A DNA stretch of 7,208 nt from contig JASHWL010000194.1 in the NCBI GenBank assembly GCA_030044105.1, positions 1-7,208 of the forward strand. Direction: 5' to 3'. The position numbers and the translations under genes are program-made. Position 1 is the first letter of the stretch. Every line of letters starts with the position of its first letter. Below are positions 1-5,577 of this stretch, in pieces. Below the pieces are notes generated by a model, which was not told where the DNA came from, made no database searches, and saw only the letters and a list, made by a program, of their open reading frames with translations. Origin of the DNA: Thermoplasmata archaeon (GTDB taxonomy: Archaea > Thermoplasmatota > Thermoplasmata > Lutacidiplasmatales > UBA184).

Positions 1-342
1 GTAGAGGAGGAGGACGAGCGTGAGCACGCCGAGGCCGGGATCCGCGATCACGATGAACGCGATGACGATCGCCCCGAGCCCGAGCACCCCGTCCAGCGTA
101 CGCCGCCAGCCGGCCTCGGGGCGAGCCCAGGCCCGGGTCAACCGCCAGATCCCGATCCACAGCAGGGCGAGGGCGAACAGGAAGACCAGGAGGAGCAAGC
201 CCAGCCCCGGATCGGCCAACGCGACACCGGCCAGGATGATCGCGAGAACCCCGGCGCCGATCTCCAAGGCTCGATGCCAACCGGGTTGCACCGGGGCCGG
301 CGAGGTCCCCGCCTGGGGCGCCGTCGGAGCGGGCGGAATCAC
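1..342 (-). CDS. DUF308/HdeD-like multi-pass membrane protein, 3' part cut off by the window edge
   Basis: Reading the minus strand from a GTG at 342 gives 114 residues with no stop before the left edge. After a Pro/Ala-rich N-terminus (residues 2-20) comes W-H-R-A-L and then alternating hydrophobic stretches: about 26-43, 47-66, 83-100 and 104-114. The hexamer ADPGLG occurs twice, at residues 43-48 and 100-105, each at the end of one hydrophobic helix and the start of the next. This internally duplicated helix-DPxxG-helix pattern is typical of the DUF308/HdeD short-repeat membrane family, whose members usually have about six helices. In enteric bacteria HdeD is linked to acid resistance; in archaea the role is unknown, so I give no function. 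The GTG start is chosen because a TTTAAG box is centred 26-27 nt upstream, as in a leaderless archaeal transcript, and because an in-frame stop lies at 367-369. A TTG at 354 is a possible but poorer start. The gene diverges from the surface-protein gene at 529. Confidence 0.82.
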   Translation of the reverse strand, partial: MIPPAPTAPQAGTSPAPVQPGWHRALEIGAGVLAIILAGVALADPGLGLLLLVFLFALALLWIGIWRLTRAWARPEAGWRRTLDGVLGLGAIVIAFIVIADPGLGVLTLVLLLY

Positions 343-365
343 GGAGGGGGCCAAGCGCGCCGTCC

Positions 366-371
366 CTTAAA
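366..371 (-). promoter_or_regulatory. TATA-like box for the DUF308 gene (leaderless promoter)
   Basis: TTTAAG on the minus strand, within AGAGTTTAAGG, is centred 26-27 nt before the GTG at 342. That is the usual archaeal TATA-to-transcription-start distance, so transcription probably begins at or next to the start codon. No Shine-Dalgarno sequence is present between the box and the GTG. Confidence 0.6.
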
Positions 372-444
372 CTCTGTACTTCGCCACCCCTCGGGTCCGA
401 CGTGCGCTCGGCGAGGGCTGTCGCATAACCCCAAGGCCGCCCGT

Positions 445-454
445 AGAGTTTATC
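445..454 (+). promoter_or_regulatory. TATA-like box for the surface-protein gene
   Basis: AGAGTTTATC on the plus strand contains TTTATC at 449-454. It shares the octamer AGAGTTTA with the opposing minus-strand promoter (368-375). A start about 26 nt downstream (near 478) would leave a leader of about 50 nt, compatible with the Shine-Dalgarno element at 514-519. A second AT-rich candidate, TTTTATT at 470-476, could be used instead but has a C-rich flank where a purine-rich BRE is expected. Confidence 0.5.
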
Positions 455-513
455 ACGGCGGCCCCGCCCTTTTATTCGATAACGACGGGCCGCCGTCGCC
501 GGGCTGGGGCCGA

Positions 514-519
514 GTGATC
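514..519 (+). promoter_or_regulatory. Shine-Dalgarno element GTGATC deciding the ATG 529 start
   Basis: GTGATC lies 9 nt before the ATG at 529 and matches the 3' part of AGGAGGTGATCC, the complement of the archaeal 16S rRNA tail. It argues for the ATG at 529 rather than the in-frame upstream ATG at 274, which lies inside the opposite-strand DUF308 gene, or the GTG at 514, which is part of the element itself. Confidence 0.55.
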
Positions 520-528
520 GGGTCGTCG

Positions 529-3500
529 ATGTCCACGCCGATGTCCTATCGAGCAGTGTGGGGGGTCGCCCTCGCGGCCCTCGCCATCGGTGCGGGGATG
601 GCACTCCCGCTCCTGTCCGGCCCGCTCTCCTCCGGGGCGGACGGGGGGCTCGTGCCGAATCCGATCCACCTGGCCGACGGAGACTCGGCGAACCTCACCC
701 TCAATCCGACGAGCGGGCAGATCGCGACGTACGTCAACGCGAGCGGAAACGGCTTCGAAAGCGACAAGAATCTCACGATCGTGTTCAACGGGACGACGCC
801 GCTCGCCTGCGCTCCGGGCTCGAGTAACACCACCAACGCGACGGGGGTTCTGATCGGGTGCCTCTTCCAGGTCCCGACCTTCCCGGCGGGACTGTACTAC
901 GTGAACGCCACGGACGGAACGAACAACGCCTCCGCAACCTTCCTCGTCCTGCCGCCGGAACTCGCCCTTCCGGCGAGCGCCGGGGTCGGCGAGTCCGCGA
1001 CGGTGAGTGGGACGGGCTTCAATGCGAGCGGTCCGTACTCCGTGTCGTGGAACTCCTCGCTCACTCTATGCATGGGAACCACCGATAGCGGCGGGAACTT
1101 CAGTTGCGACTTCACGGTCCCGAACGCGCCGAACGGCCCTCACACCGTCTCGGCGGACGCGCCGCCGACGAGCGCCAGCGCCCCGTTGAATGTTTCCGAC
1201 ACCGCGAGCTTCTCTCCGACCAGCGGGGCGGTGGCGACCTCGGTCCATGTCCACGGAACCGGATACAATCCCTCCGTACCGTTCAACGTGACGTGGGATT
1301 GGAACGATCAGGTGTGCGCCGGCACCACGGGCGCCTACGGGGATCTCGGATGTACGTTCGCGGTGCCGTACGCGGCATTCGGCGATCATCCGGTGACCGT
1401 ACACGAGCAATCGTTCAACAACACCTCTGAGTTCCAGGTCAACTCGAGTCTATCGATCACGCCCACGGGCGGGATCGTGGGCACCTCCATCGAGCTCTCC
1501 GCCCTGGGTCTCGAAGCCGGAACCTCGTACTCCTACTGCCTTTCGACCACGACCGCGCCCGTCGACTGTATCGAATCGCCGTCGTCTCAGAGCACGAACA
1601 CCACCGGATCCTTGCCCGCCGGCACGTCGCTGCCCGTCCCTTCCGGCGCGACCGCCGGGATGTACTACGTCCTCGTCTTCCAGGGCACGACGACGATCGT
1701 GTCGGCCACGTTCACCGTCACCACGGCCGTGATCTCCGTGAGCCCGTCCTCCGGACCGGTCGGCACGGTGGTCACGCTCTCGGGCAGTGGCTTCGTGCCC
1801 GAAGCTGTCTACTCGTTCTGTTTCTCGGACGTCGTGGGATCGTGCGCGGTCGGTGCCCCGATGTTCACGGCGAACTCCTCGGGCGACGTGCCGGCGGACT
1901 GCGCCCTCGGGGTCCCGGCGGCCCCCGGCGGCTCGTACTTCATCGACGTGGCCCAGTCCACGGTGCTGATCGCGGAGACCGGCTTCACGGTCCTGCCGTC
2001 CCTCGGCCTATCCCCGTCGTCCGGTCCGGTAGGAACGACGGTGGTCGCCGTGGGCCAGGGACTGGTGGCGACCGCCTCGTACACGCTGGATTGGGCCGGA
2101 TTCGGCCAGCTGACGGCCGGCACGACGAACGCCTCGGGATCCTTCAGCTACACGTTCTCGGCGCCCGCCACGCCCGCGGGTCAGACGCTCGTCACGGCGA
2201 CCACCGGCCCGGCGCTCGGCGAGGCGAACTTCACCGTGGAGCCGAGTGTATCGCTCACCCCGACCTCCGGCGTGGTCGCCTCCGGCCTCGCGGTCTCCGG
2301 TTCCGGGTTCGCCGCCTCGGTCGCGTTCTCGGCGGACTGGAACGGTTCGGCATTCGGGTGCGGCGGCGTCACGACCGCCAGCGGGACGCTCTCCTGCAGC
2401 GGAACGGTGCCGACGGTCGCCGCCGGACTGTATCCGATCAACGCCAGCGACGGCACGAACCGTGCCGGAGCGGAGTTCCGGGTCGTCCCCGCCCTGTCGC
2501 TCAGCGTGACCTCGGGCTTCGTCGGGACCTCGGTCTCGGCCAGCGGGACCGGTTTCGACGCCTCGGGGGCCTACAACGTCTCGTGGTCCGGTGAGTCCCC
2601 ACCGCTCTGCCAGGGGAGCGCCGCCAGCGACGGGACGTTCTCCTGCTCGTTCTACGTGCCGGTCACCGTGGGAGGAACCCACGAGATCGTCGCCGCCGGA
2701 CCCCAGCACGACGCGTTTGCCAATTTCACCGTGGGAGCGAGCCTGACCCTGAGCCCCGGCACCGGGACGGTCGGTTCGACCGTCACTGCGGCGGGGACGG
2801 GGTTCGCGGCTTCGGCCGCGTTCGGCGTGAACACGAGCTCCGGGGTCCCGCTGTGCGCCGGCACGAGCGGGTCGACGGGAGAGATCTCCTGCGCGTTCGT
2901 CGTACCGGCCGCTGCGGGCGGGAGCTTCGCGATCGCCGCCTCCCAAGGGTCGAGCGAGGCCACCGCCGACTTCACGATCGGTCCGGCCGTCTCGGCGTCC
3001 GCGTCCAACGGGCCCGTGGGCTCCGACGTGACGGTCTCCGCCTCGGGTCTGGCCGCGAGCGAGGCGCTGGTGGTGGACTGGAACCAGACTCCGGTGTGCC
3101 AAGGAGATTCGTCCTCCGTGGGCGGCTACACGTGCGTGTTCGCTGCGCCTCCCGCGCCCACGGGATCGTACCCGATCTCGGTGGTCCAGGGGACGTCGAC
3201 CACGTCGACCGCGTTCCGGATCACCCCGGCCGCTTCGCTCAACGTGACCGCCGGGGCCTCGGGAACCCTCGTCCGGATCACCGGCACCGGGTTCCCCGCC
3301 GGCAGTTCGGTCGTGGTAGCCCCCGCATGGAACAGCTCGCTCAACCTCTGCCCGGGCACGACGAGCGCGAACGGGAACTACACCTGCACGTTCGCAGTAC
3401 CGACGGGCGCTCCGGTGGGGCCGTCCAATTTCGTGATCGGGGCCGCGGGGCAGACGGTGAAGGTCGCGTTCACGGTCTCGGCATCCCCGGTGTCCCCTCC

Positions 3501-3912
3501 CTCGGCCGCTCCGTTCCCGTGGTCGCTCGTAGCCGTGGCCGCGGTGGTCATCGCGCTGCTGCTCGTCCTGGTCCTGATCGCGGAGCGGCGTCGGCACCTC
3601 CGGACGCGGGCCCCGCCGCGCGCGGCGGTGAACCCCTGGCAGGAAGAGTCCGGGGTCGACAGCTCGAGTCCGTCCCCGTTCGAGGGCTCCTCGGTCCCCG
3701 GCGGCTCGTCCCAGCCCTCGGGCCGTGGGTCGGACGCGTCGCCCCCCGCCGCGGTGGCCGCCGCCCCGCCGATCGACCCGAACGAGGACATCGAGTCGAT
3801 GATCGCCCGACTGGAGCGAATGAGCGAGCAGCTCTACAAGAAGAAACCGAGCGAGCTCGCGGCCTCGACCAGCGACCTCCCCATCGACGAGAACCAGGGC
3901 GAGGGCAAGTAG
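529..3912 (+). CDS. Large type I surface protein with eleven IPT/TIG-like repeats, C-terminal membrane anchor and cytoplasmic tail
   Basis: The predicted product has 1127 residues. Residues 1-8 (MSTPMSYR) and a hydrophobic stretch at about 9-29 form a signal peptide. Residues 55-984 are eleven tandem repeats of 80-94 residues. Each begins with a variant of (L/S)-x-(P)-(T/S)-S-G-x-V-G-T, then S-G-T-G-F-x-A-S, as in IPT/TIG immunoglobulin-like domains, and usually ends A-x-F-x-V. Most also carry a W before a C-x11-C pair and an F-x-V-P strand. About 29 N-X-S/T sequons suggest heavy N-glycosylation. A Pro/Ser linker leads to one membrane helix at about 998-1018, followed by Arg-rich ERRRHLRTR, giving an outside-to-inside topology. 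The cytoplasmic tail has a Ser/Pro/Gly/Ala-rich linker and a charged amphipathic segment at about 1087-1106. It is probably a cell-coat glycoprotein or adhesin; no enzyme motif is seen. The ATG at 529 is preferred because of GTGATC 9 nt upstream; the ATG at 541 would also keep the signal peptide. The gene is monocistronic and convergent with the secreted-protein gene. Confidence 0.88.
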   Translation: MSTPMSYRAVWGVALAALAIGAGMALPLLSGPLSSGADGGLVPNPIHLADGDSANLTLNPTSGQIATYVNASGNGFESDKNLTIVFNGTTPLACAPGSSNTTNATGVLIGCLFQVPTFPAGLYYVNATDGTNNASATFLVLPPELALPASAGVGESATVSGTGFNASGPYSVSWNSSLTLCMGTTDSGGNFSCDFTVPNAPNGPHTVSADAPPTSASAPLNVSDTASFSPTSGAVATSVHVHGTGYNPSVPFNVTWDWNDQVCAGTTGAYGDLGCTFAVPYAAFGDHPVTVHEQSFNNTSEFQVNSSLSITPTGGIVGTSIELSALGLEAGTSYSYCLSTTTAPVDCIESPSSQSTNTTGSLPAGTSLPVPSGATAGMYYVLVFQGTTTIVSATFTVTTAVISVSPSSGPVGTVVTLSGSGFVPEAVYSFCFSDVVGSCAVGAPMFTANSSGDVPADCALGVPAAPGGSYFIDVAQSTVLIAETGFTVLPSLGLSPSSGPVGTTVVAVGQGLVATASYTLDWAGFGQLTAGTTNASGSFSYTFSAPATPAGQTLVTATTGPALGEANFTVEPSVSLTPTSGVVASGLAVSGSGFAASVAFSADWNGSAFGCGGVTTASGTLSCSGTVPTVAAGLYPINASDGTNRAGAEFRVVPALSLSVTSGFVGTSVSASGTGFDASGAYNVSWSGESPPLCQGSAASDGTFSCSFYVPVTVGGTHEIVAAGPQHDAFANFTVGASLTLSPGTGTVGSTVTAAGTGFAASAAFGVNTSSGVPLCAGTSGSTGEISCAFVVPAAAGGSFAIAASQGSSEATADFTIGPAVSASASNGPVGSDVTVSASGLAASEALVVDWNQTPVCQGDSSSVGGYTCVFAAPPAPTGSYPISVVQGTSTTSTAFRITPAASLNVTAGASGTLVRITGTGFPAGSSVVVAPAWNSSLNLCPGTTSANGNYTCTFAVPTGAPVGPSNFVIGAAGQTVKVAFTVSASPVSPPSAAPFPWSLVAVAAVVIALLLVLVLIAERRRHLRTRAPPRAAVNPWQEESGVDSSSPSPFEGSSVPGGSSQPSGRGSDASPPAAVAAAPPIDPNEDIESMIARLERMSEQLYKKKPSELAASTSDLPIDENQGEGK
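691..3480 (+). repeat. Eleven tandem IPT/TIG-like protein repeats within the surface-protein gene
   Basis: Repeat units by position: 691-954, 955-1203, 1204-1443, 1444-1725, 1726-1998, 1999-2244, 2245-2490, 2491-2736, 2737-2982, 2983-3228 and 3229-3480. Their lengths in residues are 88, 83, 80, 94, 91, 82, 82, 82, 82, 82 and 84. The similarity is at protein level; I see no long identical DNA stretches between units, so these are old repeats. Units 2, 3 and 7-11 carry a C-x11-C pair, unit 6 has Thr and Tyr at those two places, unit 1 has C-x16-C, and units 4 and 5 are a divergent class with Y-S-(Y/F)-C and shorter Cys spacing. Confidence 0.85.
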
Positions 3913-3928
3913 GTTCAGCCGCCCACAG

Positions 3929-3969
3929 GGCCCCGGGCCGGCCGCCGAGGGCGGGTTCGGCCACCGCCC
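3929..3969. terminator. G/C-rich inverted repeats between two convergent genes
   Basis: The 67-nt gap between the convergent stops holds GGCCC-C-GGGCC (3929-3939), 17 nt past the plus-strand stop, and a 6-bp stem GGGCGG/CCGCCC (3949-3954 with 3964-3969, 9-nt loop), about 11 nt past the minus-strand stop. No T-run follows either, so the terminator role is inferred from position only. Such stems also arise by chance in G/C-rich DNA. Confidence 0.25.
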
Positions 3970-3979
3970 GCGGGACCGC

Positions 3980-4750
3980 TCACGAGAACGAGATGGACTT
4001 CAGCGTGGCGCCGTCCTTGCCCCCGGACATCGTCAGGGAGGCGGTCGCGGTGCTCTTGCCCGGCGTCACGGCGGTCGCAATGTAGATGATGAGGTCGACT
4101 CCGAACGCGTAGGTATGCGACTTGACCAGCTTGGCGTCGACCCAACTCTGCGCCTTGACCGACGAGTACGTGTGAGAGTACGAGCCCGACTCGATGAAGT
4201 TGTCGAGCACGGCCGGGGTGGTCGAGCCGAACTCCGTCGAGTTGGTCTCGTCGTAGATGTAGGTCGCCGCGTCCGCGGCGAAGAAGGACTCGGCCAGCTG
4301 GCCGGTCCCTCCGGACTTCGCCGTGAGGTTGATCTTGAGCGTGATGCTCCAGGTCGCCGTCAGGTTGTGGACACCGGCGGTCGTGGTGAACTCGCCGCTC
4401 TCGTAGTCTGCGTACAGTACGAGCTCGACCGATGAATTGGCCGTGCCGCACGATCGGGAAGAGTCCTTCGCGTCCGCGATGGCCTTGCCGGTGGTCAGGT
4501 TGATCTGAGGGAGCACCGATACGGAGGCGGTCTGGCCGCAGCCGGCGGGCAGCAGGTCGACGCCGCTGAAACCGTACCCCGGGTAGGGTGCCGTATACTT
4601 CGTCGTGGTCGCCAGCGCCGCGGGCGAAGCGGACGCGGACCCGACCATCAACGCGACCGCGGCCACCGCCACCACAGCCCCCAATCCGTAGCGGGACAAG
4701 GGGCGCCATTGCCGCACGCCATCGCGCATTCTCCCGCTCGTCCCCCACAT
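3980..4750 (-). CDS. Secreted, probably glycosylated protein of unknown function
   Basis: The predicted product has 256 residues. A basic N-terminus with R7, R9, R13, R16 and R20, a hydrophobic core at about 22-37 and the small-residue stretch GSASASPAALA make a clear signal peptide, with cleavage probably near residue 42-47. The mature part is rich in Thr, Ser and Ala with alternating beta-type segments, and has no second membrane helix, so the protein is likely released or held at the surface. It has only two cysteines after the signal (71 and 101), which could form one disulfide, and five N-X-S/T sequons at N84, N105, N129, N141 and N170. I recognise no domain family; a beta-sandwich surface protein is a guess. 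The start is ambiguous: the ATG at 4750 or the ATG at 4729 (residue 8) both preserve the signal peptide, and neither has a convincing Shine-Dalgarno sequence or a TATA box at leaderless distance. It is convergent with the repeat protein and diverges from the SRPBCC gene. Confidence 0.78.
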   Translation of the reverse strand: MWGTSGRMRDGVRQWRPLSRYGLGAVVAVAAVALMVGSASASPAALATTTKYTAPYPGYGFSGVDLLPAGCGQTASVSVLPQINLTTGKAIADAKDSSRSCGTANSSVELVLYADYESGEFTTTAGVHNLTATWSITLKINLTAKSGGTGQLAESFFAADAATYIYDETNSTEFGSTTPAVLDNFIESGSYSHTYSSVKAQSWVDAKLVKSHTYAFGVDLIIYIATAVTPGKSTATASLTMSGGKDGATLKSISFS

Positions 4751-4955
4751 CGTCCTGTTCCGACTCCCGCCTTCGCCGGATCCCGCCTCACGGCGAGGTC
4801 CGCGCGCCCCGGCAGGCGGGAATGGGCTTCACCTACTTACTACTCGAGGATGGTTCTCGCGACCCTTTCGGAGGGGTACGGATCCTACGAAGCCAGCCCC
4901 GCCCCCTGACGGGGATGTGCCGGGGCGCCTCCGTCCCCGGTGGGCTCGGTCCGTT

Positions 4956-4976
4956 CCGGCGGCTTCTTATCGCCGG
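4956..4976 (+). promoter_or_regulatory. TATA-like element inside a perfect inverted repeat, upstream of the SRPBCC gene
   Basis: CCGGCG (4956-4961) and CGCCGG (4971-4976) are exact reverse complements separated by 9 nt that contain TTCTTAT (4964-4970), the only AT-rich element in the neighbourhood. A transcription start about 26 nt downstream would fall near 4993, leaving a leader of about 26 nt to the GTG at 5020. The arms could be a repressor operator overlapping the promoter, or simply a chance G/C palindrome. Confidence 0.4.
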
Positions 4977-5005
4977 GACCCCTGGCGCGGACCGGGGTCG
5001 AGTCA

Positions 5006-5011
5006 GGGTGA
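5006..5011 (+). promoter_or_regulatory. Shine-Dalgarno element GGGTGA deciding the GTG 5020 start
   Basis: GGTGA within GGGTGA matches the middle of the archaeal anti-Shine-Dalgarno complement and sits 8 nt before the GTG at 5020. The alternative in-frame GTG at 5008 lies inside this element and so is less likely. Confidence 0.45.
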
Positions 5012-5019
5012 CCGTCGTC

Positions 5020-5487
5020 GTGTCCCTGCGTTACGAGTTCCGCCAGCCGCTGCGGGCGTCGGCCGACCGGGCCTTTGCTTGGTGCACCGATTTCCGGCCC
5101 TCGGATGGGCGACTCTTCGAGGACGGGCGCACGCGATCGATTCGTTGGCTCGCGCCCGATGCCCTGGTGATGACCGACACCCCGGCCCCGGGTAGCGGTG
5201 GCTCCCGGATCACCCGCCTGGTGCGAATATTTCCCGAGCAGCGAGCGTGGACGAACACGCATCTCGCGGGTCCGTTCCGCTACTCCCAGTTCTGGTATCG
5301 AGTGGTCGCCGACGGGGCACGCCGAAGCCGCCTCGAGTTCCAGGGACTCAAGCTCGAACGGCACCCGCGCGCCCTCCGGACAGCCGAGGTCGCGCGGCGG
5401 TCGGCGGCTGAGGGCCGGAGCGACGCCTCGACCTGGCGCTCCAAGCTCGCCCCCGCCCTGGCCGCGGAACTCAATCCGGAGCGTTGA
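5020..5487 (+). CDS. SRPBCC/START-fold (polyketide cyclase-like) small cytoplasmic protein
   Basis: From the GTG at 5020 the product is 155 residues, a normal size for a single SRPBCC domain. Features that fit: an opening strand at residues 3-8 (LRYEFR), a helix of the type A-S-A-D-R-A-F-A-W at 13-21, a run of beta strands (about 40-53, 62-81 and 91-112) including FWYRVVADG and RLEFQGLKLE, and a long C-terminal helix from about 119 to 152. SRPBCC domains form a helix-grip cavity that binds lipids or other hydrophobic ligands, or act as cyclases or hydrolase-like enzymes; no ligand can be read from this sequence. There is no signal peptide or membrane helix, so it is cytoplasmic. The open frame extends far upstream, but residues before 5020 use rare codons (TTA, CTA) and do not look protein-like, so the short form is preferred. 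The next gene begins 90 nt downstream with its own promoter, so they are probably not co-transcribed. Confidence 0.72.
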   Translation: MSLRYEFRQPLRASADRAFAWCTDFRPSDGRLFEDGRTRSIRWLAPDALVMTDTPAPGSGGSRITRLVRIFPEQRAWTNTHLAGPFRYSQFWYRVVADGARRSRLEFQGLKLERHPRALRTAEVARRSAAEGRSDASTWRSKLAPALAAELNPER

Positions 5488-5504
5488 GTCGACCGGCCGC
5501 GACG

Positions 5505-5516
5505 GACCCTCGGGTC
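5505..5516 (+). terminator. Interrupted palindrome after the SRPBCC gene
   Basis: GACCC-TC-GGGTC lies 18 nt past the stop codon at 5485-5487. It can form a short stem with a tight loop. There is no T-run, so a termination role is only inferred from its place between two genes. Confidence 0.25.
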
Positions 5517-5536
5517 GGGGCCACCACGGGAATCAT

Positions 5537-5549
5537 CGAAACGTCTAAG
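5537..5549 (+). promoter_or_regulatory. BRE plus TATA-like promoter of the PH-domain gene
   Basis: CGAAAC (5537-5542), resembling an archaeal BRE, is followed by TCTAAG (5544-5549). The box centre is about 31 nt before the GTG at 5578, so the transcript would be leaderless or have a leader of only about five bases. No Shine-Dalgarno sequence is present. The box resembles the TTTAAGG of the DUF308 promoter. Confidence 0.5.
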
Positions 5550-5577
5550 GCGGGAAGTCCTGTCCAAACGCCCCGCC

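Larger units (their letters stand above)
4751..5019. other. Non-coding divergent intergenic region
   Basis: This 269-nt stretch separates the two divergent starts. I see no RNA gene or convincing small gene in it. Contents: a short stem CGCC-GTGA-GGCG on the minus strand (about 4784-4795) in the probable leader of the secreted-protein gene; a weak minus-strand TATA-like GTAGTAAG (4836-4843); a stem CCGGGG/CCCCGG (4920-4925 with 4935-4940); and the palindrome around TTCTTAT at 4956-4976, listed separately. Confidence 0.6.

Noticed and set aside
20..370. A 116-codon plus-strand frame at the left edge
   Set aside because: It is antisense to the DUF308-like gene, whose minus-strand translation shows duplicated membrane segments; the plus-strand product is Arg/Pro/Ser-rich and unstructured.
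274..528. An 85-residue upstream extension of the surface protein from the ATG at 274
   Set aside because: It overlaps the opposite-strand gene and both promoters, is Arg/Gly-rich, and would bury the signal peptide. GTGATC before the ATG at 529 supports the shorter form.
691..3480. The repeat array as a CRISPR array or recent DNA tandem duplication
   Set aside because: The units are 240-282 nt, similar only at protein level, and part of one long open frame; there are no short identical repeats with unique spacers.
2008..3597. A 529-codon open frame on the minus strand, antisense to the surface-protein gene
   Set aside because: Its product is an Arg/Gly/Asp-rich, low-complexity sequence without domains, as expected for the shadow frame of G/C-rich DNA. 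The plus-strand frame has a signal peptide, repeats and a membrane helix.
2853..4085. A 410-codon plus-strand frame overlapping the end of the surface-protein gene
   Set aside because: The product is Arg/Gly-rich, runs across the true stop and into the opposite gene, and shows no domain structure.
4920..4940. Stem CCGGGG/CCCCGG with a 9-nt loop, as a riboswitch or small RNA
   Set aside because: A single six-base-pair stem is expected by chance in such G/C-rich DNA, and it lies upstream of the probable transcription start of the SRPBCC gene.
4588..5019. A long N-terminal extension of the SRPBCC protein, including a possible start at ATG 4822
   Set aside because: It overlaps the opposite-strand signal-peptide region, uses codons rare here (TTA, CTA), lacks a ribosome site, and would make the domain unusually long.
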